Source of the DNA: Bacillota bacterium
GTDB lineage: Bacteria > Bacillota > Clostridia > Acetivibrionales > DSM-1351
Length of the DNA: 64,000 bases
Direction of reading: 5' to 3'
NCBI GenBank assembly: GCA_023431385.1
Contig: JAEYWA010000138.1
Span: forward strand, 12,723 to 76,722
Below the pieces are notes generated by a model. It had not been told where the DNA came from. It worked only from the letters and a program-made list of their open reading frames with translations, and searched no databases. The position numbers were made by a program, and so were the translations under genes. Positions 55,238 to 64,000 of this stretch are shown here, one piece after another (within the stretch, counting starts at the first letter, position 1; the number at the start of each line of letters is the position of its first letter).

Positions 55238-56932
55238 CTATATTTTAAAATTTAAAACATAATCCTTCAAATTCTCTGAAGCAGCTTTAGAGCCCTGTGA
55301 AATTTTAACCACTTCATTTCCTTTTTCCATAATTTCCGCAGCTTTTATAGCTATGTTAGTAGTTCCCCCAGCAGCCTCGTTAGTAGATATTGTGACTTCA
55401 TTGATAGCTTTCATCATATTGTTGATGGCAACCAGAAGCTCTTGAGAGGTTGAGCTGAAATCCAATACCAGTTCATCAATATGGATAGCATCCTTACTGT
55501 ATTGTTCACTGTTTTCAACCTGGCTGTTATAGTCACTGATAACTGTTGTTTCAATAAAGGACAGAATATTCTGAGAACTGTTAACGAGGTTTTCCACCGC
55601 ACTTAACACACTCTTTGTAACACCTTGAATCTCACCTACAGCCTTCTTGGAATCTTCGGCAAGTTTTCTTATTTCATCAGCTACCACAGCAAATCCGCGG
55701 CCTGCTTCTCCCGCACGGGAGGCTTCAATTGCAGCGTTAAGAGCCAACAGGTTTGTCTGGCTGGTAATCTGCATTATAGCATCTGATAACAATCGTATAT
55801 GCTCAATGGACTTACTTTGCTCAATGGCTCTGGTAAGCTCGGAGTTGGTTTCTTTATATATATTGTAAGCATAATCCTTTGCTTCTTTTGCCGAAGTTTT
55901 CAGCGTAAGTGCTCTAGTGCTGATTTCCTGAGCAGCAAAGGAGGTTTCCTGTGCTTTAGCAGCTATATTCCCTACTGCGGCTTCTATTTCGGCAGAGGTA
56001 GCATTCATCTCTTGCATCGTTGCAGCAGTTTGCTGCATTCCTGCAGAGAGCTGCTCAGTTGTGGCCGATACATCCTCTATGTTCCCACTAAGGTCGGAAA
56101 TCCGACTGTCGGTAAGGGCAGCAGCCTCGTTAATTCTGTCAGATTCCTGTATGACCGACTTGATTATACCCTGAATTGACTGCTGTAGCCTGTTGGCAGA
56201 ATGTGAAATCTGACCCAGTTCACCTTTGAGCCTTAAATTGCTTTCATCAAGCTTGTGACTGAAATCGCCTTCAGAAAATTTATTCAATTGAATATTTATT
56301 TTACCTATAGCTTTACTGAAGGAATGTCCTATAAAGAAGGCAATAGCTGCTCCAAAAATAAGTGCGAAAATGATTAGTACTGCTATGTTTCCAAAAATAT
56401 TTGAAATCTGTTTGTCAACCACCGCTTTTTCAACACCAACAAACCACATTCCAATTACTTCACCTTTAGCATCCTTTAGTGGAGTGTAGTATGCAAATAC
56501 ATTTCTTCCTTCAACCAGGGCCTCTCCATGATAGTCTTTACCCTCCTTCAGGACTGTATTGATAACCACTTCGGAAGCTTTGGTGCCTATAGCTCTTTTT
56601 CCGTCTTCAAGGAGAACATTTGTAGCTACCCGGGTATCTCCCATGAATATTGTTGCCAGATAACCGCTTTGTTTTTGAATGGTATCAACGAATTCAGTTG
56701 AATCATTCATTTTTTCTTTTCCTTTATAAAGTACTTCGTCTTTTATACTCCATTCTCCGTTAAATCTTTCATCAAGAAAGGCCAGAGAAAGTCTGGAATT
56801 TTTCTCTATATTAGTTTGATAGTTTTCCAGAATTACTCCTGATACCTTGAAATACACAAGCAAAAAAACTGTAAGGGCAAAAAGTATTAAGATTGCTGAA
56901 AAGGATAAAACAAGCTTTGCCTTTATCTTCAT
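55238..56932 (-). CDS. Methyl-accepting chemotaxis protein with single-Cache sensor
   Basis: 564 aa, ATG 56932 on the minus strand with AAGGAG upstream. First membrane helix (about 5-28), extracellular Cache-like sensor (about 30-180; YLATIFMGDTRVATNVLLED, GKDYHGEALVEGRNVFAYYTPL, then IGMWFVGVEK), second helix (about 185-207), HAMP (about 208-260), and the cytoplasmic coiled-coil signalling domain. Its tip EASRAGEAGRGFAVVADEIR, then KLAEDSKKAV is highly conserved and binds CheA/CheW. The ligand is unknown. A sigma-D-like promoter candidate lies about 135 nt upstream, which fits flagellar regulation. Confidence 0.94.
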   Translation of the reverse strand: MKIKAKLVLSFSAILILFALTVFLLVYFKVSGVILENYQTNIEKNSRLSLAFLDERFNGEWSIKDEVLYKGKEKMNDSTEFVDTIQKQSGYLATIFMGDTRVATNVLLEDGKRAIGTKASEVVINTVLKEGKDYHGEALVEGRNVFAYYTPLKDAKGEVIGMWFVGVEKAVVDKQISNIFGNIAVLIIFALIFGAAIAFFIGHSFSKAIGKINIQLNKFSEGDFSHKLDESNLRLKGELGQISHSANRLQQSIQGIIKSVIQESDRINEAAALTDSRISDLSGNIEDVSATTEQLSAGMQQTAATMQEMNATSAEIEAAVGNIAAKAQETSFAAQEISTRALTLKTSAKEAKDYAYNIYKETNSELTRAIEQSKSIEHIRLLSDAIMQITSQTNLLALNAAIEASRAGEAGRGFAVVADEIRKLAEDSKKAVGEIQGVTKSVLSAVENLVNSSQNILSFIETTVISDYNSQVENSEQYSKDAIHIDELVLDFSSTSQELLVAINNMMKAINEVTISTNEAAGGTTNIAIKAAEIMEKGNEVVKISQGSKAASENLKDYVLNFKI

Positions 56933-57065
56933 TTAAGTCAACTCCTTATTTACATTTTATATTTGGGAAATTGTTATTCAAAATATTATATAAATATCAA
57001 ATACCCCCTAATGATAGAAAATAACATGAATAACATGAATAACAAAAACAGATTTCACTGCTATA

Positions 57066-57092
57066 ATATCGAATATAAGCAAAAAAATGTTA
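57066..57092 (-). promoter_or_regulatory. Weak sigma-D-like promoter candidate for the chemoreceptor
   Basis: On the minus strand TAAC (57092-57089), 15 nt, TTCGATAT (57073-57066). It matches the sigma-D consensus at 3 of 4 and 6 of 8 positions. Confidence 0.4.
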
Positions 57093-57117
57093 ATCTGTAT
57101 ACTAGATTATCGTCAGG

Positions 57118-57151
57118 CTCACCAAAATATTAACATAAAGATTTTGGTGAG
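57118..57151. other. Hairpin in the divergent chemoreceptor/SLH intergenic region
   Basis: Perfect stem CTCACCAAAAT (57118-57128) / ATTTTGGTGAG (57141-57151). It lies between the two divergent promoters, so it is more likely a regulator site or insulator than an operon terminator. The rest of the gap 56933-57281 is AT-rich. Confidence 0.6.
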
Positions 57152-57211
57152 TTATGCTTATTTTGGGTAATTGGCATTTATTGAAATCTTGCTATTGTAA
57201 TGAAACTTTAA

Positions 57212-57238
57212 TAAAAAATATCCAAAAAAAGCCGATAT
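57212..57238 (+). promoter_or_regulatory. Sigma-D-type promoter, perfect consensus, before the SLH-protease operon
   Basis: TAAA (57212-57215), exactly 15 nt, GCCGATAT (57231-57238), 43 nt before ATG 57282. All 12 consensus positions match the Bacillus sigma-D promoter as I know it. Confidence 0.75.
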
Positions 57239-57281
57239 AATAAGATATACAGAAAATTTGATTAACACAGGGGTCAAATAA

Positions 57282-60200
57282 ATGAATCTTTTTGAATCTT
57301 TGAAAAATAAAGTAAATTCCAGAAATATCTCCGGAGTATCAAAAAAAATAATAGCTATAGCAGTAAGCATTGCAGTTGTGACTCAGACAGGCTTAGTGCA
57401 TGGGGCGGTTACAAAAGAGCCTATAGTTAATTCATACAAAGCCACCCAAAACGGACAGGCAGTAATAAATAACCTTAAATATTCGGATATTGAAAAGGCT
57501 CCATATGACATGAAGGATGCTATTTACCAGAATGGTGCACTGGATTTGCTAAAGGGGTTTGGAAATACAAAGTTCAATCCTAATGGGACTGTGTCTAAGG
57601 AAATGGCATTATATCTGGTATATATGGCGGCAAATAGGATACAGGACATAACTGCCCAGGGCCAGGCACTAAATGCAGTAAGAGCTGCAGGTCAGAAAAA
57701 AACCGGGCTTCAAGCTGTTTTATTCGATGGAAGCCTCCAACTTGCAGCAAATGAGGGACTTATAACCCAAAAGGAGCTTGCTGATGCCATGAATGCTGAC
57801 CAAGCCAGCCTTGAGGCAGATGATTTCAAAAGAGGTTCAGCCATACAAAGGCAGGAATTTGCCACATGGCTTGCAAAAGCTTTGATGCTTCCGCCTGCAT
57901 ATGAAGGGCAGGAGTTGTTTAACAACTTTTCCGATTGGAAAGGTACAATCGCCGAAAATGTACCCTATATTGAGGCTGTTCTACAGAACAATATTATGAG
58001 TGGTGATGGAAATGGAAAATTTAACCCTTCAAAAGCAGTTACCAGAGAACAGGCGGCACGAATTCTTAAAAATGCTGAAAATGTTATTCTTCCTTTAAAA
58101 AACATGGAAAAAAGAACTGCAACCATCGAGGATATCCAGAGCACAAAGGATACGTCAAAAGGTTACAGAATTGATTATCATATCTTTGTTGTAAGAAATT
58201 CTGACGGACTCCTTGATGAAATGGTTACAGAAACGCGTTACCAGTCACCAGCCACGACATCAAATGAACAGACAGGAAAGGTGCAAGCAGAATTTAGTAC
58301 CGAAATACCTGTATTTAAAAATGGAACCATAACTAACTCCTCAAGTCTTAAAAAGGGTGACAAGCTTGAATACATCGTCGGAATTGAGGATAAGACCATA
58401 AGATATGCCAGAGTACTTTCCAACAGCGGGGAAATGAAATATGTGGCAGCGGCAGTTAACAGTGTAAACAGTACAGGCAGAACCATAAACTATACTCCGT
58501 TGACTCAGACTATCAAATATCCCAATGAGGATATTTCAGAGCCCGTTAAGAAAACCTTAAACGGGAATGTGGTATACGAAAACCGGTCCTATTCAAGCAG
58601 CGTTCTGAACGCAATATCAAAAGCACCTGTGGATATGGATTTAATAAAGCCTGAATCAATAGTTATCCTTGGTATTAAACAGAATATCGTCACAGAAATA
58701 GTTCCCGTCAAAGTCAAAAAAGAACGTGAATGGGGGCTTACTGCAGGCATTGTTGAAGAAAACAATCCTCAGCTGGGTTATCTTACTCTGTATAATTATG
58801 ACGGGTCGGGTAAGATTCCTTTAGAGCTTTCAACCTTAAGAACCTTTAATTACGCAGATCCCAACAGTGTTGAGGTCTTTAAGAACCACGAACCGTCAGA
58901 GCTGGAAGATATAGAAGCCGGAGACACAGTTTTCGTAAGAATTGATGATACCGGGGCTATATCCTCAATCAGTAGTGTTGATAATTACAAGCTTCGATAT
59001 GGAAAAGTTGTTTCAAAAAAAATAAACTCTATTACAGTTGAAACCGATAAGGGGATAATCCAATACAGCACTGACGGTGTCAATGTAATAAAAAATAGGA
59101 AGCTTTCAAAGCTCAGTCAGCTGAAGGACGGGGATAGGGTAAAGCTATTGATAAATGAAGCTCCAAATCTCACTATTCTCAAGGAGATTATTGTTGAAAG
59201 CGGAGACAGTCTGGTTGCCAATGTATATAAGGGCAGTTTTGAAAGCTATAACAATCTGTCAAAACAAATAAAAATATATAATCCGTGGGTGCTTAGAAAG
59301 GGAGTCTGGGTTAAGGACGAAATCGAGCCCATGAAAACAATAAAGCTGGGTGAGGATTTTGAGGCGTATTATGGGGGAACAGCTCAGCCGGTAAAGAATT
59401 TGAATAAGTATCTAAAGGGAACTACGGTTTACCTTGTAAGCGAAAGGGACTACGGCAACAGTGAAAATGCTGTAATGGCCAACTTTACAGGTGATAAAGA
59501 GGTCTCATATAATGATAAGGTTTATACTGCAGGCTCAAACAAATTTACTTTGCAACAGGCACAAACCAGCATAACCTACGATAATGGAACAATTGTGATA
59601 AAGGATGGAAGGCTTGTTCAGTCAGGAAGTGTTCAGGCTGATGATTATACCTATGTAGTTGCAAACCGGGATGCTGACAGCGGAGCTCTTGTTGCAGGAG
59701 TAGTATCAGTAGAAAAAAGGGCGGGAACTGACGGAATTCAACTGTACAGAGGAAGGATATCCGGTATTGATGAATACAAGAGTGTGACATTACAGTCTTA
59801 CTCCAAGCTAAGTGGAGTAAACTGGGAATATGCAAATACTCCAATTACGTTTACACTTGACTCGGGTACAAGAATTACAGATACCGACGGTATAGTAGGA
59901 CAGGGTGATTTCTTCAGCCATAACGGAACCGGGACCTTCAAGAATAGAACCGTCTATATTCTCAGTGACGGAACAAATGCTATAGAAATAAGTACGGCAC
60001 CATACGGAAATATAAATATAACAGGAGTGCTTACATTAGCTTCAGGAGGCACCTATGATGATGATGGAAATCTGGTTAGTCAGCCTACGGCTCTTGAGCT
60101 AAGGAATTGTAGATACTACAACACCTCAACAAAATTGTATGTTAATATGGCAGACAGTAAATTCAATTTGCTGACAAACTCGATAATAATTAAGAACAAC

Positions 60201-60305
60201 AAAAGGATTAGCCCTTCTGAGCTTAAAAAGGGTGATAAGGTCAGAGTTTTGAAGAAGGATACTTCTGCAGCAGGTGATGCTTATATTGTAATAGTAGAAG
60301 AGTAG
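57282..60305 (+). CDS. Exported SLH-domain surface protein (1007 aa)
   Basis: ATG 57282. A basic N-terminal stretch precedes a signal peptide (IIAIAVSIAVVTQTGLVHG, about 24-42). SLH units lie at about 60-275 (YSDIEKAPYDMKDAIYQNGAL with GFGNTKFNPNGTVSKEMALYL; FSDWKGTIAENVPYIEAVLQ with GDGNGKFNPSKAVTREQAARI). The remainder (about 290-1007) is a chain of short beta-rich repeats with motifs such as LEDIEAGDTVFVRIDDTGAI, LKDGDRVKLLINEAPN and LKKGDKVRVLKKDTS, recalling OB-like or S1-like beta strands. No enzyme motif is visible. First gene behind the sigma-D promoter; the second SLH gene and a protease follow. Confidence 0.87.
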   Translation: MNLFESLKNKVNSRNISGVSKKIIAIAVSIAVVTQTGLVHGAVTKEPIVNSYKATQNGQAVINNLKYSDIEKAPYDMKDAIYQNGALDLLKGFGNTKFNPNGTVSKEMALYLVYMAANRIQDITAQGQALNAVRAAGQKKTGLQAVLFDGSLQLAANEGLITQKELADAMNADQASLEADDFKRGSAIQRQEFATWLAKALMLPPAYEGQELFNNFSDWKGTIAENVPYIEAVLQNNIMSGDGNGKFNPSKAVTREQAARILKNAENVILPLKNMEKRTATIEDIQSTKDTSKGYRIDYHIFVVRNSDGLLDEMVTETRYQSPATTSNEQTGKVQAEFSTEIPVFKNGTITNSSSLKKGDKLEYIVGIEDKTIRYARVLSNSGEMKYVAAAVNSVNSTGRTINYTPLTQTIKYPNEDISEPVKKTLNGNVVYENRSYSSSVLNAISKAPVDMDLIKPESIVILGIKQNIVTEIVPVKVKKEREWGLTAGIVEENNPQLGYLTLYNYDGSGKIPLELSTLRTFNYADPNSVEVFKNHEPSELEDIEAGDTVFVRIDDTGAISSISSVDNYKLRYGKVVSKKINSITVETDKGIIQYSTDGVNVIKNRKLSKLSQLKDGDRVKLLINEAPNLTILKEIIVESGDSLVANVYKGSFESYNNLSKQIKIYNPWVLRKGVWVKDEIEPMKTIKLGEDFEAYYGGTAQPVKNLNKYLKGTTVYLVSERDYGNSENAVMANFTGDKEVSYNDKVYTAGSNKFTLQQAQTSITYDNGTIVIKDGRLVQSGSVQADDYTYVVANRDADSGALVAGVVSVEKRAGTDGIQLYRGRISGIDEYKSVTLQSYSKLSGVNWEYANTPITFTLDSGTRITDTDGIVGQGDFFSHNGTGTFKNRTVYILSDGTNAIEISTAPYGNINITGVLTLASGGTYDDDGNLVSQPTALELRNCRYYNTSTKLYVNMADSKFNLLTNSIIIKNNKRISPSELKKGDKVRVLKKDTSAAGDAYIVIVEE

Positions 60306-60410
60306 GCTGGTGGGGCTTAAATAATAGCACAAAAGGCTGGCATATAAATGAAAATAAGATGCTCTATCATTCGATCTTTGGACATAAAAAAATCATTGGG
60401 GGTCAGTACA

Positions 60411-62036
60411 TTGCATAATTTATTAAAGAGATTAAATAACGAAAACAAAGAAAAGCGGGGAGTAACAAAAAAGAGGTCTGTAATAGGCTTTACTCTTGCA
60501 GCAGCAATCCTTTTATCAGCAATCCCCGGCGATATTTACGCAAGGCAGGGAGACAGCGGCTACGAAGGAGGGATTTCCTCGGGAGAAACTCCAAGTATGA
60601 CTTCACAAAATGCGAAAAGTAAATATGAATACCAGTATCAGGAGCCGTGCTTTCTTTCTGGTGTACCCGTTATAATGAAAGGAACACTGACTCTGAATAA
60701 AAGCTATACGGAGGATACTAAGAATAATAAACAAATATTGACATCCCAATATGTGTATGCTCTCAGTAATGGTACAACTGATAAGCTTACCAGAACTCTA
60801 AAATTTGTTACAACAATTACAATAAAGCCTAACGGCCAAAAGGTAGAATCCACACATTTGACTCTGGCTCGTGAGACTGTCAATGTAGGGGGAACTATAT
60901 ATACAATTCCGTCAGTTGCGGATTATGAACTGACAAAGTCTATTTTAAATGACACTAAACCGGCGGTAAATTATTACCAGGGTGAGATAATCAGCAAAAA
61001 AAAATATAGAATAGGTAGTTCTGCGACATCTAAAGATTATACTATTGTAAACTCAACCACCATCTATACAGGCTATGATCAGTATTGGAGTTCTGCTGAA
61101 ACTCAGATTATAAATCAGGAAGTAGTTCAGCAGAGGGCAGGAAAGGCACCTGTGACTGTAGGCAGTGTTAAAATGGAAGTATCTACAACTACTAAAAAAG
61201 AATTGCAATATTACGAGAACCTTCCTGAGCAATCAAGTATTGCTGGGGGCTACGTTCAGACGCAGGTAAATGAAAATGTACTAAAGTATACAGCCGAGTT
61301 AAGCGAGTTGGATAGAAAGAAAATGCCTACAACCAAGCTTGTTACGTATACTGGTGATTTAAAACTGGAAAGCTTCCCGACTTCAACAAGAATGGTTTCA
61401 CCTAACCTTAATATACTAAGGGGTCATCCTTCTGAGGAAAATATTGCGCTGATGTTTGGACTCGAGGCCTTTCAGTCCGGAGAGGCAGCAGATTTTGATC
61501 CTCAGGAGTATATCAGCAGAGCCGAATTTGTTGATGCCTTTTTGAAGGTAGCTCCGGAAGTTCCACTGGATCCAGCCTTTAAACCAAAAAAAACTACTAC
61601 AAGAACCAACAAAAATCAGGTTATTACTTCTGCATTTTCCGATGTTCCAACCAGTCATGCTTTTTTTACAGGTATAAATGAAGCTTCTAAAAGGAGTATT
61701 ATTTCAGGAAATGGAAAAAGCAAATTTAGGCCTGAAGAGCTTATAACTTTTTCTGAAGCGGTTGCAATTATGATAAACGCGCTGGGGCTCAACGGACTGG
61801 CACCAAATCCAGTACCTGTTACAAGCTTTAAGGATAATGATAAAATTCCCGTTTACGCCAGAGCCCCAATGTATGTAGCAGAGCAGATAGGATTAATTTC
61901 AGAAGATGCAAAGGGCTACATTTATCCCAACAGCAAAATAACTAAAGCTAAATTTGCAGATATGATGAGGACATATATAGATTATATGGGTAAAGATATC
62001 AGAAAAGAGTATATGGACAGACTGATAAACTATTAA
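60411..62036 (+). CDS. Exported SLH-domain surface protein (about 541 aa)
   Basis: I prefer TTG 60411 (541 aa), because GGGGGT lies 8 nt upstream and the N-terminus (LLKRLNNENKEKRGVTKKRS followed by a hydrophobic helix) then resembles that of the upstream paralogue. ATG 60348 would add 21 residues and has a weaker site. Signal helix VIGFTLAAAILLSAIPGDIYA. Middle region is beta-rich with no recognised domain. SLH units occupy about the last 180 residues (FGLEAFQSGEAADFDPQEYISRAEFVDAFL, SDVPTSHAFFTGINEASKR, GNGKSKFRPEELITFSEAV, IYPNSKITKAKFADMMRTYI). It sits 42-105 nt behind the 1007-aa gene, probably in one operon. Confidence 0.85.
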   Translation: MHNLLKRLNNENKEKRGVTKKRSVIGFTLAAAILLSAIPGDIYARQGDSGYEGGISSGETPSMTSQNAKSKYEYQYQEPCFLSGVPVIMKGTLTLNKSYTEDTKNNKQILTSQYVYALSNGTTDKLTRTLKFVTTITIKPNGQKVESTHLTLARETVNVGGTIYTIPSVADYELTKSILNDTKPAVNYYQGEIISKKKYRIGSSATSKDYTIVNSTTIYTGYDQYWSSAETQIINQEVVQQRAGKAPVTVGSVKMEVSTTTKKELQYYENLPEQSSIAGGYVQTQVNENVLKYTAELSELDRKKMPTTKLVTYTGDLKLESFPTSTRMVSPNLNILRGHPSEENIALMFGLEAFQSGEAADFDPQEYISRAEFVDAFLKVAPEVPLDPAFKPKKTTTRTNKNQVITSAFSDVPTSHAFFTGINEASKRSIISGNGKSKFRPEELITFSEAVAIMINALGLNGLAPNPVPVTSFKDNDKIPVYARAPMYVAEQIGLISEDAKGYIYPNSKITKAKFADMMRTYIDYMGKDIRKEYMDRLINY

Positions 62037-62124
62037 ACTTCATCCTTCATTATATATGGCTAAGCATATTATCAATTAATTTCTAAAAGTTATCAAGCAT
62101 AGAAAGTGCTACAGGGAGGACAGA

Positions 62125-63657
62125 ATGACTCAGCTGAGGAGATTTACAGCGCTTATTTTAGCGCTTGCCATAGTATTTGCTTTTTTGAGCACCGGTGCTT
62201 TGGCTGCCGAAAACCAACCGGATAACCATATACAAGTAGCCGACCGATATCAGCCGACTGGACAGACTCAGTCAACTGATCGAAATGAATATTTGGACAG
62301 TGTCAGAGCCTTAATAAAGGAGAAGTATAGCGGAGATATTCCGGAAGAGGCCTTAAATAAAGCCACTAACTTGAAGGATATGTTTGGGCTTCTCGACGAT
62401 TATTCCGGATTTTTGACGCCTGAGGAGTTCAATAGTTTCATAGCATCTCTTTCAGGTTCTGTAGAGGGTATAGGCGTCCTTGCCAATCATGAAGAAAAAT
62501 CAAAATATATTATCATAGACAGGGTTTATAAAAACTCTCCGGCTTGGAAGGCAGGAGTGCTGCCGGGTGATCGGATTGCTGAGATAAACGACGAACCGGT
62601 AGTCGGAAAGCCCTTTGATGAAGCAATGGACATGGTTAAAGGTGCTGCTGGAACAAAGGTTAAGCTGGGCCTGCTTCGTCAGGGAGAGAAGAATACTATT
62701 ACTCTCGAAATAACTAGGGAAAAAATAGATATACCTACAGTTCATTATGAAATAAGGGGTAATATAGGATATTTACAGATCAATACTTTCTCGGCCAATA
62801 CAAGTAGTGGAGTAGCAACGGCTCTTGAATACTTTGATAGTAAAAAAATAACCAGAGTAATAATGGATTTGAGAAATAATCCCGGAGGATATTTTGACGA
62901 GGCAGTAGAGGTAGCCAGGTATTTGGTTCCAAAAGGTGTTATAACAAAGTTGGATTACAAGGATGAGACCGAGCCCGATCAGACTTTTTATTCGTCAAGG
63001 ATAAAGCTTAAATACAAGCTTGCGGTACTTGTAAATGAAAATTCAGCCAGTTCATCTGAAATACTCACAGGAGCAATAAAGGATTCCAAGGCTGGCATTA
63101 TTGTAGGAACGAAGACCTTCGGAAAGGCAAAGGTTCAGTCCTTCTTTCCTCTATTTAACGAGGAAGCCTTCAAAACTTTCAATTATAATAACGAAATAAA
63201 GAAGGTCAATGCATTTGATTTTACCTATTACCCTATGGATAACGAAATTGTCGGTTGGGCAAAAATGACTGTGGGTCTTTACTATACTCCTAATGGTCAG
63301 TGTATAGACCTTAACGGTATTGAGCCTAATGTTAAAGTTGCCGAAGATGCAACAGTAATACCGGTAAGCCTTTTGGAACCGTTGACCGAAACTGTGAAAC
63401 CAAAGCTCGGAACTACATATCTGGATGTATTTTATGCCGAAGCTATATTAAAGCATTTGAACTACAACGTTGACCCTCCCGATAGGGTACTTGACAAGAA
63501 GACAGTAGCAGCAATAGCAGAGTTCCAAAAGAATAACAAGTTATATAGCTACGGTGTTTTGGATTTCAGTACTCAAAGGCTCTTAAATTACAAATTAGCT
63601 GAAATGAAGCAGAGCAAGGATCCTGTTTACATAATGGCAGCAAAACTTATAAAGTAG
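62125..63657 (+). CDS. S41-family C-terminal processing peptidase (CtpA-like) with PDZ and peptidoglycan-binding domains
   Basis: 510 aa, ATG 62125 after AGGGAGGACAG. Signal peptide (about 1-27, ending GALAA). An N-terminal helical region (about 45-110) is followed by PDZ (about 115-195; YKNSPAWKAGVLPGDRIAEI), then the S41 catalytic domain (about 200-420). VNENSASSSEILTGAI contains the nucleophile Ser and GKAKVQ the Lys base of the Ser-Lys dyad. The C-terminal about 80 residues look like a PG_binding_1 domain (LDKKTVAAIAEFQKNNKL). The enzyme cuts C-termini of exported proteins. Genomic context with SLH proteins suggests it may process surface proteins, which is inference. Confidence 0.92.
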   Translation: MTQLRRFTALILALAIVFAFLSTGALAAENQPDNHIQVADRYQPTGQTQSTDRNEYLDSVRALIKEKYSGDIPEEALNKATNLKDMFGLLDDYSGFLTPEEFNSFIASLSGSVEGIGVLANHEEKSKYIIIDRVYKNSPAWKAGVLPGDRIAEINDEPVVGKPFDEAMDMVKGAAGTKVKLGLLRQGEKNTITLEITREKIDIPTVHYEIRGNIGYLQINTFSANTSSGVATALEYFDSKKITRVIMDLRNNPGGYFDEAVEVARYLVPKGVITKLDYKDETEPDQTFYSSRIKLKYKLAVLVNENSASSSEILTGAIKDSKAGIIVGTKTFGKAKVQSFFPLFNEEAFKTFNYNNEIKKVNAFDFTYYPMDNEIVGWAKMTVGLYYTPNGQCIDLNGIEPNVKVAEDATVIPVSLLEPLTETVKPKLGTTYLDVFYAEAILKHLNYNVDPPDRVLDKKTVAAIAEFQKNNKLYSYGVLDFSTQRLLNYKLAEMKQSKDPVYIMAAKLIK

Positions 63658-63671
63658 ATCTCTTTTACTGA

Positions 63672-63716
63672 AAAAACCTTGCAGACTCGACTATGAGGAG
63701 TCTGCAAGGTTTTTTG
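63672..63716 (+). terminator. Terminator after the S41 peptidase gene
   Basis: Stem AACCTTGCAGACTC / GAGTCTGCAAGGTT with an 8-10 nt loop, followed by TTTTTT. The remaining gene-free DNA to 64000 is very AT-rich and shows nothing I can identify. Confidence 0.9.
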
Positions 63717-64000
63717 TCGCTTCAGCAACATAAAAGATAGCTTATTATCAGATTTTTCATATAATTAATTTATTTTATGTAAATTTAAAAATAATGCATT
63801 TGGAAATGTATAAAAAAAATAAAACGAATATTGATAAGTTTATATCAATTAATTACAGCGGCTATCTAAAACTAACAGAGATAATTACAACATAATACGT
63901 TTTATTGTAGAAAATCTGCCATATTAAATGGGAAATGGCGAAGTTATTAATTTTACAAAATTTCTGTTCTGAGTATAATTTCATATTAACGGAATAATTT

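Noticed and set aside
1..64000. tRNA, rRNA, IS elements or prophage genes
   Set aside because: None was recognised; there are no transposase, integrase or phage motifs in any of the frames read.

Overview
The window looks like chromosomal DNA of a low-GC, endospore-forming, motile Firmicute of the Clostridia. The best guess is a Ruminiclostridium (Clostridium cellulolyticum/papyrosolvens) relative. Evidence seen: AT-rich intergenic DNA, Gram-positive ribosome-binding sites with frequent TTG starts, SpoIID and SpoIIQ homologues, a CotH-type protein, motA/motB, a chemoreceptor and very large S-layer-homology (SLH) surface proteins. The genus is inferred from gene content and order, not from a database comparison. 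I see no rRNA, tRNA, CRISPR array, transposase or phage genes.

Layout. 1-7.9 kb: 3' part of a CotH-type gene, a CNNM/CBS membrane protein, a DUF2089 plus DUF4097 pair, prfA and a ZIP-type metal transporter. 8-14.6 kb: a ywl-type cluster (Sua5/TsaC, low-Mr phosphatase, rpiB, upp, dCMP deaminase), then a single 762-codon frame joining a TagO/WecA-like transferase to a UDP-GlcNAc 2-epimerase, then a GNAT acetyltransferase. 14.7-16.3 kb: motA-motB on the minus strand. 16.5-23.8 kb: the F-type ATP synthase operon (I-B-E-F-H-A-G-D-C), interrupted by a 390-nt hairpin-rich segment between atpE and atpF and a dispersed repeat between atpD and atpC. 24.0-45.6 kb: four very large exported SLH proteins (788, 3330, 1619 and 1349 aa), three of them with fibronectin-III-like arrays. 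45.9-50.1 kb: ywmB, murA, spoIID and a spoIIQ-like M23 gene. 50.3-55.1 kb: a rubrerythrin-like gene, a scar made of two decayed divergent genes, ddl with a structured leader, a DUF1934 gene and argS. 55.2-63.7 kb: a chemoreceptor (minus strand), then two more SLH proteins and an S41 C-terminal processing peptidase.

How it fits together. In Bacillus subtilis the atp operon lies near ywmB-murAA-spoIID-spoIIQ; here about 22 kb of SLH genes sit in between. Sequences close to the sigma-D/sigma-28 promoter (TAAA-N15-GCCGATAT) lie before three SLH transcription units (23.9, 36.5 and 57.2 kb), with weaker versions before motAB and the chemoreceptor. This suggests the surface proteins may be co-regulated with motility. 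The TagO/2-epimerase gene could feed the secondary cell-wall polymer to which SLH domains bind. The most unusual features are the giant 13-repeat protein, the SLH/sigma-D association, the structured atpE-atpF spacer with its 57-bp identical repeat, the dispersed structured repeat at 23.3 and 45.7 kb, the TagO-epimerase fusion, the four-stem ddl leader and the WYL/PPOX deletion scar.
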